From assembly GCA_022865865.1 (NCBI GenBank), contig JALHTN010000338.1:1-5862 (forward strand): a stretch of 5,862 nt of DNA, in the 5' to 3' direction. The position numbers were made by a program, and so were the translations under genes. Positions within the stretch are counted from its first letter, which is position 1; every line of letters starts with the position of its first letter. Source of the stretch: Anaerolineales bacterium. Its GTDB lineage: Bacteria > Chloroflexota > Anaerolineae > Anaerolineales > UBA4823. Shown in pieces: positions 1-5,862 of this stretch. The notes beneath the pieces were generated by a model. The model was given only the letters and a program-made list of their open reading frames with translations, was not told the origin of the DNA and did not search any database.

Positions 1-54
1 AAAGATCACCCTGGAAATCGGTTGATCTGGTTTAAGAAGAGGTTCAAAAGTTGA
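1..54 (+). CDS. Probable 3' end of an upstream gene (partial)
   Basis: Reading from base 1 gives 17 codons ending in a basic stretch, IWFKKRFKS, with a TGA stop at 52-54. This stop shares TTGA (51-54) with the TTG start of the next gene, the same kind of stop/start overlap seen at 4373-4376. No function can be read from 17 residues. The other two frames also stop early (TGA at 23-25, TAA at 33-35), so the frame is uncertain. The choice rests only on the tidy overlap and is inference. Confidence 0.3.
   Translation, partial: KDHPGNRLIWFKKRFKS
37..42 (+). promoter_or_regulatory. Ribosome binding site for the TTG start at 51
   Basis: AAGAGG lies 8 bases before TTG at 51, a normal Shine-Dalgarno distance. 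It supports the non-ATG start. The first in-frame ATG (234) would remove the first membrane helix and part of the second. Confidence 0.6.
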
Positions 55-518
55 GTGAATTTATTCAAGATGTGAGACGCCCATTCGCCGTAACGCTGCT
101 GGCTTGTCTGGTGTTAATCATAACAATCGTCCACCTAGTGCGATTTGTTTACTCAATCACCTGGTGGCTTTTTTTGACTACCCTACCCGGGAAGTCTCCT
201 CTTTACCTTGCCTTGACCGGTCTAATTGGAGTTATGATCGGGGCAGCACTTTTCTGGGGATTGTGGACTGGGAAATCCAGCGCCCCGCTAGCCACTCGAA
301 TCGTGATCCCGGTTTATCTCGGCTTCCAGTGGCTTGAACAAATTCTTTCTGTTTGGAGAGGGAATAAGTTCGAGAATTGGCTTTTCATGGCCGCGATCAG
401 CTTGACCGTGATATTATTCGCATATTGGACTTTATCAACTTCAAGTGCAAAAGCCTACTTTGGAGAATTGCATGAGCCATCAAAAAAAGATAGAAGATCT
501 GCGCCTCCGGAAAGCTGA
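51..518 (+). CDS. Four-helix integral membrane protein, function unknown
   Basis: This encodes 155 residues from a TTG start with a good ribosome binding site. I do not recognise the family. Four hydrophobic segments lie at about residues 12-34, 50-72, 82-102 and 109-129. They are followed by a charged, proline-containing tail ([11 protein letters not shown]). Basic residues near residues 9-10, 75 and 146-149 suggest that both ends face the cytoplasm. No cofactor or catalytic motif is visible. The last 15 residues are encoded inside the 47-base overlap with the carboxyltransferase gene, so the two are almost certainly co-transcribed and probably translationally coupled. It is not the small single-helix gamma/delta subunit of sodium-pumping decarboxylases, and it is much too short for their many-helix beta subunit. 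A transport, anchoring or unrelated role is equally open. That the gene is real is fairly safe; the function is not known. Confidence 0.7.
   Translation: MSEFIQDVRRPFAVTLLACLVLIITIVHLVRFVYSITWWLFLTTLPGKSPLYLALTGLIGVMIGAALFWGLWTGKSSAPLATRIVIPVYLGFQWLEQILSVWRGNKFENWLFMAAISLTVILFAYWTLSTSSAKAYFGELHEPSKKDRRSAPPES
462..465 (+). promoter_or_regulatory. Ribosome binding site fixing the carboxyltransferase start
   Basis: GGAG (inside TGGAGA) lies 6 bases before ATG at 472. This favours 472 over the in-frame GTG at 445, which has no such motif at a proper distance and would add nine residues atypical of the family. The site lies inside the coding region of the membrane protein gene. Confidence 0.65.
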
Positions 519-2022
519 GAGCCGCCTGGGTGGCGGAGAGGAACGCATCACCACCCAACACAAGCGCGGTCGCCTGACTGCCCGGGAGCGAATAGATTTA
601 TTGTTAGATAAAGGATCATTTCGTGAGATCGATGCCTTTGCCGTTCATCGCACACATGACTTTGGGCTTGACCAGCAGAAATTCTTGGGTGACAGCGTTG
701 TCACCGGGTGGGGAACAATTGAAGGTCGATTGGTGTACGTTTTTTCCCAGGATTTCACGGTTTTCGGCGGCAGTCTGGGAGAGGTTCATGCTGAAAAAGT
801 CTGCAAACTGCTGGATATGGCATTGAAGAACGGCGCGCCAGTGATTGGATTGAATGACTCAGGTGGCGCGCGCATCCAGGAAGGCGTGGTGTCCTTGGGA
901 GGTTATGCGGATATCTTCCTGAGAAATACCCTGGCCTCAGGAGTGATTCCCCAGCTGAGTGCTATCATGGGTCCCTGTGCCGGCGGAGCGGTTTACTCCC
1001 CAGCGCTGACAGATTTCATCTTCATGGTACGCAACTCCTCCTATATGTTTGTAACCGGACCGGAAGTGGTGAAAACGGTCACTCATGAAGAGGTTTCCTT
1101 TGAGGACCTGGGTGGCGCCGGAGTCCACTCCGAGATATCTGGTGTTTGTCACGTCGCTACGGATACCGAAGCGGATACGCTTTATCTGCTCCGCAAATTG
1201 CTGACCTACCTCCCCCAGAACAATATGGAAGATCCACCTTATGTTCCCCCAACAGATGATCCACTGCGCATGTCCGAAGCCCTGGATAGTCTCGTTCCCG
1301 ATGACCCCAGCAAACCTTACAATATCAAAGATGCCATCCACCTGATCGTCGATGATGGACAATTCTTTGAAATCCACGAAAACTACGCCCAAAATATTGT
1401 GGTTGGGTTTGCCCGTCTGGGTGGACACAGTGTTGGGATCGTTGCCAACCAGCCTGCGGTCCTGGCCGGCGTGCTGGACATCAACTCCTCTGACAAGGCT
1501 GCCCGCTTCGTCCGCTTTTGCGATGCCTTTAATATCCCCATCATCACCTTCGTGGATGTACCGGGATTTCTGCCCGGCACCGGTCAGGAACACGGCGGTA
1601 TCATCCGCCATGGAGCCAAATTGTTGTTCGCCTACTGCGAAGCCACTGTTCCCAAACTTACTGTAGTTACTCGCAAAGCTTACGGTGGTGCCTACGACGT
1701 GATGAGCAGCAAACACATTCGCGGTGATGTCAACCTTGCCTGGCCGACAGCGGAGATTGCCGTTATGGGTCCAGAAGGTGCGGTCAACATCATCTTCCGC
1801 AAAGAACTTTCCGAAGCGGATGATGTGGAAGGCCGCAGGGCAGAATTAGTTTCCGATTACCGTGAGAAATTTGCCAATCCCTACATCGCGGCATCCCGGG
1901 GCTTTATCGATGATGTCATCGAGCCGCGTGAAACCCGCCCGCGTTTGGTCAATGCGCTCGAGATGGTAGCCAACAAGCGAGATACAAACCCGGCCAAGAA
2001 GCATGGCTGCATTCCCCTCTAA
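472..2022 (+). CDS. pccB: Acyl-CoA carboxylase carboxyltransferase subunit, propionyl-CoA type
   Basis: This 516-residue protein is the usual length for a propionyl-CoA carboxylase beta or methylmalonyl-CoA decarboxylase alpha subunit. It transfers CO2 from carboxybiotin to the alpha carbon of an acyl-CoA in the cytoplasm and works as a hexamer in known relatives. Two crotonase-fold halves are visible. The N half has [10 protein letters not shown] (130-139) and [12 protein letters not shown] (167 onward). The C half has [20 protein letters not shown] (362-381), GGAYDVM (405-411) and [11 protein letters not shown]. The C-terminus, KKHGCIPL, matches the family's typical KHxNIPL ending, with Cys in place of Asn. 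Asp409 in GGAYDVM is the position linked in Streptomyces PccB/AccB work to propionyl- rather than acetyl-CoA preference. The biotin carboxylase and carrier genes lie downstream, which makes an ATP-driven carboxylase more likely than a decarboxylase. Methylmalonyl-CoA decarboxylase or transcarboxylase remain less likely alternatives. Confidence 0.93.
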   Translation: MSHQKKIEDLRLRKAESRLGGGEERITTQHKRGRLTARERIDLLLDKGSFREIDAFAVHRTHDFGLDQQKFLGDSVVTGWGTIEGRLVYVFSQDFTVFGGSLGEVHAEKVCKLLDMALKNGAPVIGLNDSGGARIQEGVVSLGGYADIFLRNTLASGVIPQLSAIMGPCAGGAVYSPALTDFIFMVRNSSYMFVTGPEVVKTVTHEEVSFEDLGGAGVHSEISGVCHVATDTEADTLYLLRKLLTYLPQNNMEDPPYVPPTDDPLRMSEALDSLVPDDPSKPYNIKDAIHLIVDDGQFFEIHENYAQNIVVGFARLGGHSVGIVANQPAVLAGVLDINSSDKAARFVRFCDAFNIPIITFVDVPGFLPGTGQEHGGIIRHGAKLLFAYCEATVPKLTVVTRKAYGGAYDVMSSKHIRGDVNLAWPTAEIAVMGPEGAVNIIFRKELSEADDVEGRRAELVSDYREKFANPYIAASRGFIDDVIEPRETRPRLVNALEMVANKRDTNPAKKHGCIPL

Positions 2023-2025
2023 TAT

Positions 2026-2799
2026 ATGAAGCAGCTGCTGGTTGTCAACGGGAGAGAATTAGCGTTCCAGAGCGCTGGCCCGGATGATGGACCTGTGCTT
2101 GTCTTTCTGCATCATGGCTTGGGGACTATCCGCTCCTGGAAAGGACAAATCCAGGAATTCTGCCGGGCTGGCTACCAGGTTTTAGCCTACGATCGCTGGG
2201 GACATGGGAATTCTGCTCCCCGGGGCAGCTGGTCAATGCCCGATTTCGAGCCTGACTTGGCAGACCTGGAAGGTATCCTTAACCAGCTCGGGCACAATCA
2301 GGCTGCCTTGATCGGGCACAGCGATGGCGGTAATATTGCCATGCATTACGCAGTCAAACATCCGGAACAAGTAACCTGTCTGGTGATCATCGCGGCGCAT
2401 ATCTATATCGAACCGAAAATGGCGTCTGGGATCCTGACCGTAAAACAAGAATTTGAAAACGATGTGCGCTTTCAAAAGCAGATGGACCAGGTGCATGGCA
2501 TTAAATCTAAGGCATTATTCCAAGGCTGGTTTGATGGCTGGTCCCGTCCAGAGATCCGGGAATGGGATCTGCGACCTGTGATCAGGCAGATCTCCTGCCC
2601 AACGCTGGTGATCCAAGGTTTAGAAGATGAGCACGCCTCCCCCCAACATGCACGTGATTTGGCAAGCGTTATACCAGATGCTGAGCTGTGGATTGTGCCC
2701 GGGGCAGGTCATATGCTGCCCCAAGATAAACCGCAAGAAATCAACGGCCGCGTATTGCAATTCCTACACCAAACACTGGCTGTTGCGACCCCTGAGTGA
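2026..2799 (+). CDS. Alpha/beta-fold hydrolase
   Basis: This 257-residue protein is the normal size of a single-domain alpha/beta hydrolase. The triad is complete: Ser99 in the nucleophile elbow GHSDG (97-101), Asp201 as the likely acid in GLED (198-201), and His229 in GAGHML. HHGLG (29-33) supplies the oxyanion loop, and YDRWGHGNS (55-63) is the usual strand-4 signature. A cap region of about residues 125-185 is rich in Trp and Gln/Lys. No signal peptide is seen, so it is cytoplasmic. The substrate cannot be read from sequence. Esterase, lactonase and acyl-CoA thioesterase are all possible. Its place between two subunits of an acyl-CoA carboxylase makes a CoA-ester or short-acyl substrate tempting, but that is inference. 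The start is three bases after the previous stop with no recognisable ribosome binding site, so translation probably depends on the upstream gene. Confidence 0.9.
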   Translation: MKQLLVVNGRELAFQSAGPDDGPVLVFLHHGLGTIRSWKGQIQEFCRAGYQVLAYDRWGHGNSAPRGSWSMPDFEPDLADLEGILNQLGHNQAALIGHSDGGNIAMHYAVKHPEQVTCLVIIAAHIYIEPKMASGILTVKQEFENDVRFQKQMDQVHGIKSKALFQGWFDGWSRPEIREWDLRPVIRQISCPTLVIQGLEDEHASPQHARDLASVIPDAELWIVPGAGHMLPQDKPQEINGRVLQFLHQTLAVATPE

Positions 2800-2861
2800 T
2801 GCTTACTTAATCATTTATTCGACTATTAGCATTCAGAATAGGATAGAATCAGAGACAATCT
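2800..2861 (+). other. 62-base A+T-rich intergenic gap
   Basis: This is the largest non-coding stretch in the window, at 31% G+C (19 of 62), clearly below the flanking genes. It has no strong hairpin and no run of T, so it is not a terminator. AGAG at 2851-2854, 7 bases before the ATG at 2862, is a weak ribosome binding site. TAGAAT at 2844-2849 resembles a -10 box, but no partner -35 is convincing and the leader would be only a few bases. An internal promoter is possible but not shown. Confidence 0.45.
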
Positions 2862-4376
2862 ATGTTTAATAAAGTCTTGATCGCAAACCGGGGCGAGATA
2901 GCTGTGCGCATCATCAGAGCCTGCCGGGAGTTGGGATTAGGGACGGTAGCCGTCTTCTCAGAAGCAGATCGCGAAGCGATGCACGTTCGGCTGGCTGATG
3001 AGGCCTATTATCTCGGTCCATCTGCCGCCAGAGATTCTTACCTGCGCGCCGAAAAAATCATCACCATCGCCAAGCAAAGTCAATCAGGCGCGGTTCACCC
3101 CGGTTATGGTTTTCTCGCCGAACGCGCTGACTTTGCTCAAGCCTGCCTGGATGAGGACCTGGCATTTATCGGACCCAAACCCTCCTCGATCGCTGCAATG
3201 GGGGACAAGGGTGTTGCCAGGGCAAAAGTAATCGCCAGTGGGGTACCAGTAGTGCCAGGAACAGAAGGTGAAGGATCGCTCAGAGATGATGAGCTTCTGG
3301 TCCTGGCAGAGAAGTTTGGATTTCCGCTGTTGATCAAGGCAACTGCAGGTGGGGGCGGCAAGGGCATGCGCGAAGTGCAAGCAATCGAGGACATGCCTGA
3401 TTTACTCCAAGCCGCGCGGCATGAGGCAGAAGCTTCATTTGGCGATGGCAACGTTTACCTGGAGAAACTGGTTGAAGGTGCCCGGCATATCGAGATTCAA
3501 ATCCTGGCTGATACCCACGGAAACGTGATCCACCTGGGGGAACGAGAATGCTCTCTCCAACGCCGGCACCAGAAATTGCTGGAAGAAGCACCCTCCCCCT
3601 TCATCGGAGATGACGATGACTTGCGCCAGCAGATGGGGTCGGTAGCTGTGCGGGCAGCACAAGCCGTTGACTATGTCAACGCAGGGACGATCGAATTCCT
3701 GGTTGATAAAGACAAAAATTATTTCTTTCTGGAAATGAACACCCGCCTACAGGTCGAGCACCCGATTACGGAGATGGTGACCGGAATCGATATCGTCAAA
3801 GAACAGATTCGCATCACCCGGGGGCGCCAATTACGCCATACTCAGGAGAATATCACGCTGACTGGTTCGGCTATCGAATGCCGTATCAATGCTGAAGATC
3901 CGTACAACGACTACCTCCCATCCACTGGTCGCATCACCCATATGATTTTACCCACTGGTCCTGGGGTCAGGCTGGACACCGGCGTCTATTCCGGGTTTAC
4001 CATTTCTCCCTACTACGATTCCTTGATCGCCAAACTGATTGTGAGCGGCGAATCGCGCGGTGAAGCGCTGCTCCGCATGCGCCGCGCTCTAGAAGAATTT
4101 AAGATTATCGGCATCCGCACCAACATCCCCTTCCACCAGCGGATGATGGATTCTACCCGCTTCATGGCTGGACAATACGATACGCGCTTTGTGGAGGAGC
4201 GTTTCTCGATGGAAGCTGCCGAGGAAATCAAAGAAGACCTGACCGAGGTCGCCGCCATCATGGCGACCCTGGTCGCCCACCAACAGACTCAAAGAGCCGC
4301 CAATATCATCCAACGCAACGAGCGCGACACCAGCAACTGGAAATGGGTCGGTCGCTGGGAGAGGATGCAGCGATGA
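2862..4376 (+). CDS. accC: Biotin carboxylase subunit of acyl-CoA carboxylase
   Basis: This subunit uses ATP to carboxylate the carrier protein's biotin with bicarbonate. The 504 residues begin with the canonical NKVLIANRGEIAVRI. Key positions follow E. coli AccC closely: HPGYGFLAE (79-87, with Ala where Ser is common), ATP-binding Lys116 and Lys159, the glycine-rich loop AGGGGKGMR (162-170), RRHQK with Lys238, Glu278, and EMNTRLQVEH (291-300) with Glu291, Asn293, Arg295 and Glu299. Arg341 lies in ECRINAEDP. All catalytic residues I can check are intact, so it should be active. E. coli AccC is about 449 residues; the extra roughly 50 here form a predicted helix (about 456-483) and then a segment containing NWKW (492-495). 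This tail resembles the helix-plus-hook start of the BT domain in propionyl-CoA carboxylase alpha. The stop overlaps the carrier gene start by ATGA. Pyruvate carboxylase subunit A is the main alternative name. Confidence 0.95.
   Translation: MFNKVLIANRGEIAVRIIRACRELGLGTVAVFSEADREAMHVRLADEAYYLGPSAARDSYLRAEKIITIAKQSQSGAVHPGYGFLAERADFAQACLDEDLAFIGPKPSSIAAMGDKGVARAKVIASGVPVVPGTEGEGSLRDDELLVLAEKFGFPLLIKATAGGGGKGMREVQAIEDMPDLLQAARHEAEASFGDGNVYLEKLVEGARHIEIQILADTHGNVIHLGERECSLQRRHQKLLEEAPSPFIGDDDDLRQQMGSVAVRAAQAVDYVNAGTIEFLVDKDKNYFFLEMNTRLQVEHPITEMVTGIDIVKEQIRITRGRQLRHTQENITLTGSAIECRINAEDPYNDYLPSTGRITHMILPTGPGVRLDTGVYSGFTISPYYDSLIAKLIVSGESRGEALLRMRRALEEFKIIGIRTNIPFHQRMMDSTRFMAGQYDTRFVEERFSMEAAEEIKEDLTEVAAIMATLVAHQQTQRAANIIQRNERDTSNWKWVGRWERMQR
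4358..4364 (+). promoter_or_regulatory. Ribosome binding site for the biotin carrier gene
   Basis: GGAGAGG lies 8 bases before ATG at 4373, inside the end of the biotin carboxylase gene. It selects 4373 rather than the in-frame ATG at 4343, and it gives the ATGA overlap typical of translational coupling. Confidence 0.7.
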
Positions 4377-4870
4377 AATACGTGGCGACTAGCGGTGAGC
4401 GTGAAATTCTAATTGAGATCCTGGACGAACATCAAATCACCGTGGATGGCGTTAAATACGAGATCGATTTTGAGTCGGTCAGCGAGCAGACCGTTTACTC
4501 TCTCTTGGCGAACAACAAATCATACGAAGCATTGGTTAATGAGAGCGAAGATGGCTGGCTGGTACTGCTGCATGGGTCGCAATATGTGCTGCTGGTAGAG
4601 GACGAACGGGAACGAAGGTTGCGGTCCTCGCTTGGCGGTGGACCACCGCAGAACGTCGACTTTCATCTGCGGGCACCCATGCCCGGCTTGATCGTCACAA
4701 TCCCAGTCAGTGAAGGGCAGACAGTTGACAAGGGGGATATACTCGTGGTGCTTGAATCGATGAAAATGCAAAACCAGCTGAAATCCCCCCGCCCAGGTAA
4801 AGTCAGCCGTTTGCAGGTCAAACCCGGTGACCGTGTGGAGCAAAGGGATACCCTACTGAGCGTAATCTAA
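4373..4870 (+). CDS. Biotin carrier protein with BT-like N-terminal domain
   Basis: This 165-residue protein shuttles carboxybiotin between the two catalytic subunits. The C-terminal biotinyl domain spans about residues 99-165. It has the APMPG entry (101-105) and the biotin acceptor Lys131 in ESMKM, 34 residues from the end as expected. The motif has Ser in place of the common Ala of EAMKM. An LRSSLGGGPPQ linker (83-93) precedes it. Residues 1-82 are beta-rich (ILIEIL, ITVDGVKYEIDF, GWLVLLHGSQYVLLVEDERER) and lack the Ala/Pro-rich linker of E. coli AccB. They look like the beta-barrel of the BT domain that tethers subunits in propionyl-CoA carboxylase alpha. The start at 4373 overlaps the stop of the biotin carboxylase, so the two would be made in a fixed ratio. 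Modification needs a biotin ligase, which is not encoded in this window. Confidence 0.9.
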   Translation: MKYVATSGEREILIEILDEHQITVDGVKYEIDFESVSEQTVYSLLANNKSYEALVNESEDGWLVLLHGSQYVLLVEDERERRLRSSLGGGPPQNVDFHLRAPMPGLIVTIPVSEGQTVDKGDILVVLESMKMQNQLKSPRPGKVSRLQVKPGDRVEQRDTLLSVI

Positions 4871-4874
4871 TCAC

Positions 4875-4880
4875 AAAGGA
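4875..4880 (+). promoter_or_regulatory. Ribosome binding site for the CYTH gene
   Basis: AAAGGA lies 6 bases before ATG at 4887 in the 16-base gap after the carrier gene. It is the clearest ribosome binding site of the window and supports that start. Confidence 0.65.
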
Positions 4881-4886
4881 TAGAAA

Positions 4887-5501
4887 ATGAGCCAGAAGAA
4901 TCAGGAGCTGGAGATCAAACTGTATCTTTCAGATTTGAATGCTTTCCAAGGTAAAGTGGAAGCCCTGGGAGGTGATCTGACCGAACCGAGAGTGCACGAG
5001 GTCAACCTGCGTTTTGACCTGCCGGATGGAGAACTGACCCGCACTGCTCAAGTGCTGCGCCTGCGTCAGGATGCCGCTGCGCGGATGACTTACAAAGGAC
5101 CCGGCGAGACGATCGATGGAGTCCATGCCCGCCGAGAGATCGAATTCACGGTCAGCGACTTTCAATCCGCACAATCCCTGCTGGAAACCTTGGGCTACCA
5201 GATCAGCTTGATGTACGAAAAATTCCGCACCACCTATATCCTAGATGGTCTCCAGATCACACTGGATGAAATGCCTTACGGAAATTTCACCGAGATCGAA
5301 GGAGCGGATACGGGTGCCATTCACCATGCAGCTGAGAAATTAAGCCTCAGATGGGAGACGCGCATCCTGGACAGCTACACATCCCTATTCGATCACTTGC
5401 GCAATGAAATGGGTCTCACCTTTCGCGACCTTTCCTTTGCCAATTTTGCGGAACTCAAGATATCTTCTGAAGACTTAGGAGTGGTACCCGCTGACCGATG
5501 A
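4887..5501 (+). CDS. cyaB: CYTH-domain protein, class IV adenylate cyclase type
   Basis: This 204-residue protein matches the triphosphate-tunnel (CYTH) fold. The signature ExExK is Glu7, Glu9, Lys11. Further tunnel residues expected in the family are visible: RLR (58-60), YKG with Lys70, RREIEF (82-87), EKFR (111-114), and LDEMPYGNFTEIEG (126-139) with Asp127, Glu136 and Glu138. Family members bind triphosphates with divalent metal. Characterised ones include class IV adenylyl cyclases, thiamine triphosphatases and inorganic triphosphatases, and sequence motifs alone do not separate these. The CyaB-like name is therefore a family label. The C-terminal 25 residues after FRDLSF extend beyond the core and are unassigned. 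No signal peptide or membrane helix is present. It follows the carrier gene by 16 bases and precedes the flavoprotein gene by 7, so it is likely in the same transcript, though no metabolic link to the carboxylase is evident. Confidence 0.85.
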   Translation: MSQKNQELEIKLYLSDLNAFQGKVEALGGDLTEPRVHEVNLRFDLPDGELTRTAQVLRLRQDAAARMTYKGPGETIDGVHARREIEFTVSDFQSAQSLLETLGYQISLMYEKFRTTYILDGLQITLDEMPYGNFTEIEGADTGAIHHAAEKLSLRWETRILDSYTSLFDHLRNEMGLTFRDLSFANFAELKISSEDLGVVPADR

Positions 5502-5508
5502 GGACAAA

Positions 5509-5862
5509 ATGACAAACCAAGAACCCCTCCTGAACAAAATGCGACGCCCCGAATACGCCCAAGACGAGGAATGGATCGTTGACTTCCTGAATCGGATCCA
5601 GATCGGTCATATCGCCACCCGGTCGGATAAGCAGCCCTACATCACCCCCACCCTGTTCTGGTACTCACCGGAGCAGCACGAAATCTATTTTCACTCCAAC
5701 GTCAGGGGGCAGATTCGCTCCAATGCTGAGCGTTATCCAGAGGTGTGCTTCGAGGCCAGCCAATCCGGTAAGCTGCTGCCCTCCAACCTGGCTTTGGAAT
5801 TCGGCATGCAGTACGAGAGCGTGATCGCCTTCGGGGTAATCCACCTGGTGGAAGACGAGGCT
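5509..5862 (+). CDS. NimA-like pyridoxamine 5'-phosphate oxidase family flavoprotein (partial)
   Basis: The first 118 codons are present and the gene runs off the window with no stop. The start at 5509 has TGAGGA at 5499-5504, slightly close at 4 bases, partly inside the previous stop codon. The protein shows the split-barrel flavin-binding pattern of NimA-type proteins: MRR (11-13), IGHIAT (32-37), PYITPTLFWY (43-52), IYFHS (59-63), VCFE (79-82) and YESVIAFG (102-109). Relatives bind FMN, sometimes heme or F420, and some are linked to nitroimidazole reduction. Most have unknown substrates. It is a small cytoplasmic protein, usually 150-200 residues, so about a third is missing. True pyridoxamine-phosphate oxidase activity is unlikely from this motif set. 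I would treat the family as safe and the reaction as unknown. Confidence 0.85.
   Translation, partial: MTNQEPLLNKMRRPEYAQDEEWIVDFLNRIQIGHIATRSDKQPYITPTLFWYSPEQHEIYFHSNVRGQIRSNAERYPEVCFEASQSGKLLPSNLALEFGMQYESVIAFGVIHLVEDEA

Noticed and set aside
445..471. GTG at 445 as the carboxyltransferase start
   Set aside because: It would add nine residues unlike the family N-terminus and has no properly spaced ribosome binding site, whereas ATG 472 has GGAG 6 bases upstream.
937..1716. Long minus-strand open frame (259 codons) opposite the carboxyltransferase
   Set aside because: It lies fully antisense to a gene with strong family motifs, its translation shows no recognisable domain, and it has no supporting context. 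It is a codon-bias shadow.
2831..2839. Small inverted repeat ATTC-A-GAAT
   Set aside because: Four-base arms with a one-base loop cannot form a stable hairpin, and no T run follows, so it is neither terminator nor operator on this evidence.
2818..2849. Promoter with TTCGAC (-35) and TAGAAT or TAGGAT (-10)
   Set aside because: Spacings of 20 or 15 bases are outside the usual range, the -35 is poor, and the transcript would start almost at the ATG.
4343..4372. ATG at 4343 as the carrier protein start
   Set aside because: The purine-rich GGAGAGG lies downstream of it and is well placed for ATG 4373, which also forms the ATGA overlap.
51..4870. Sodium-pumping methylmalonyl-CoA or oxaloacetate decarboxylase operon
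   Set aside because: An ATP-dependent biotin carboxylase with all checked catalytic residues is present, and neither the large many-helix beta subunit nor the small single-helix subunit is encoded. The four-helix protein fits neither.

Overview
The window looks like one continuous plus-strand transcription unit from a bacterial chromosome. Every supported gene points the same way, and gene junctions are overlaps or gaps of 3 to 62 bases. The core is a complete three-subunit, biotin-dependent acyl-CoA carboxylase: a carboxyltransferase (472-2022), a biotin carboxylase (2862-4376) and a short biotin carrier protein (4373-4870). Base composition is moderate, roughly half G+C by eye. The carboxylase layout, with a CYTH enzyme and a flavin split-barrel protein following, would fit an Anaerolineae-like Chloroflexota. 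That taxonomic guess is an inference from gene content and is weak.

Region by region: bases 1-54 probably hold the last codons of an upstream gene. A four-helix membrane protein of unknown function (51-518) starts on a TTG that overlaps that putative stop, and its own end overlaps the carboxyltransferase by 47 bases. An alpha/beta hydrolase (2026-2799) sits three bases after the carboxyltransferase. A 62-base A+T-rich gap is the only real intergenic space. The biotin carboxylase follows and shares an ATGA with the carrier protein gene. A CYTH-domain protein (class IV adenylate cyclase or triphosphatase type, 4887-5501) follows, and then a pyridoxamine-phosphate-oxidase-like (NimA-type) flavoprotein cut off by the window edge (5509 onward).

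The carboxylase subunits would work together. The biotin carboxylase uses ATP and bicarbonate to carboxylate the biotin on Lys131 of the carrier. The carboxyltransferase then moves the carboxyl group to an acyl-CoA. The Asp in the carboxyltransferase GGAYDVM motif favours propionyl-CoA (giving methylmalonyl-CoA) over acetyl-CoA. The biotin carboxylase has a C-terminal tail of about 50 residues, and the carrier has an unusual N-terminal domain of about 85 residues. Together they look like the two halves of the BT (subunit-tethering) domain that is a single piece in fused propionyl-CoA carboxylase alpha subunits. This split, the hydrolase inserted between subunit genes, and the overlapping unknown membrane gene are the points most worth a second look. 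I saw no mobile element, CRISPR array, RNA gene or convincing terminator.
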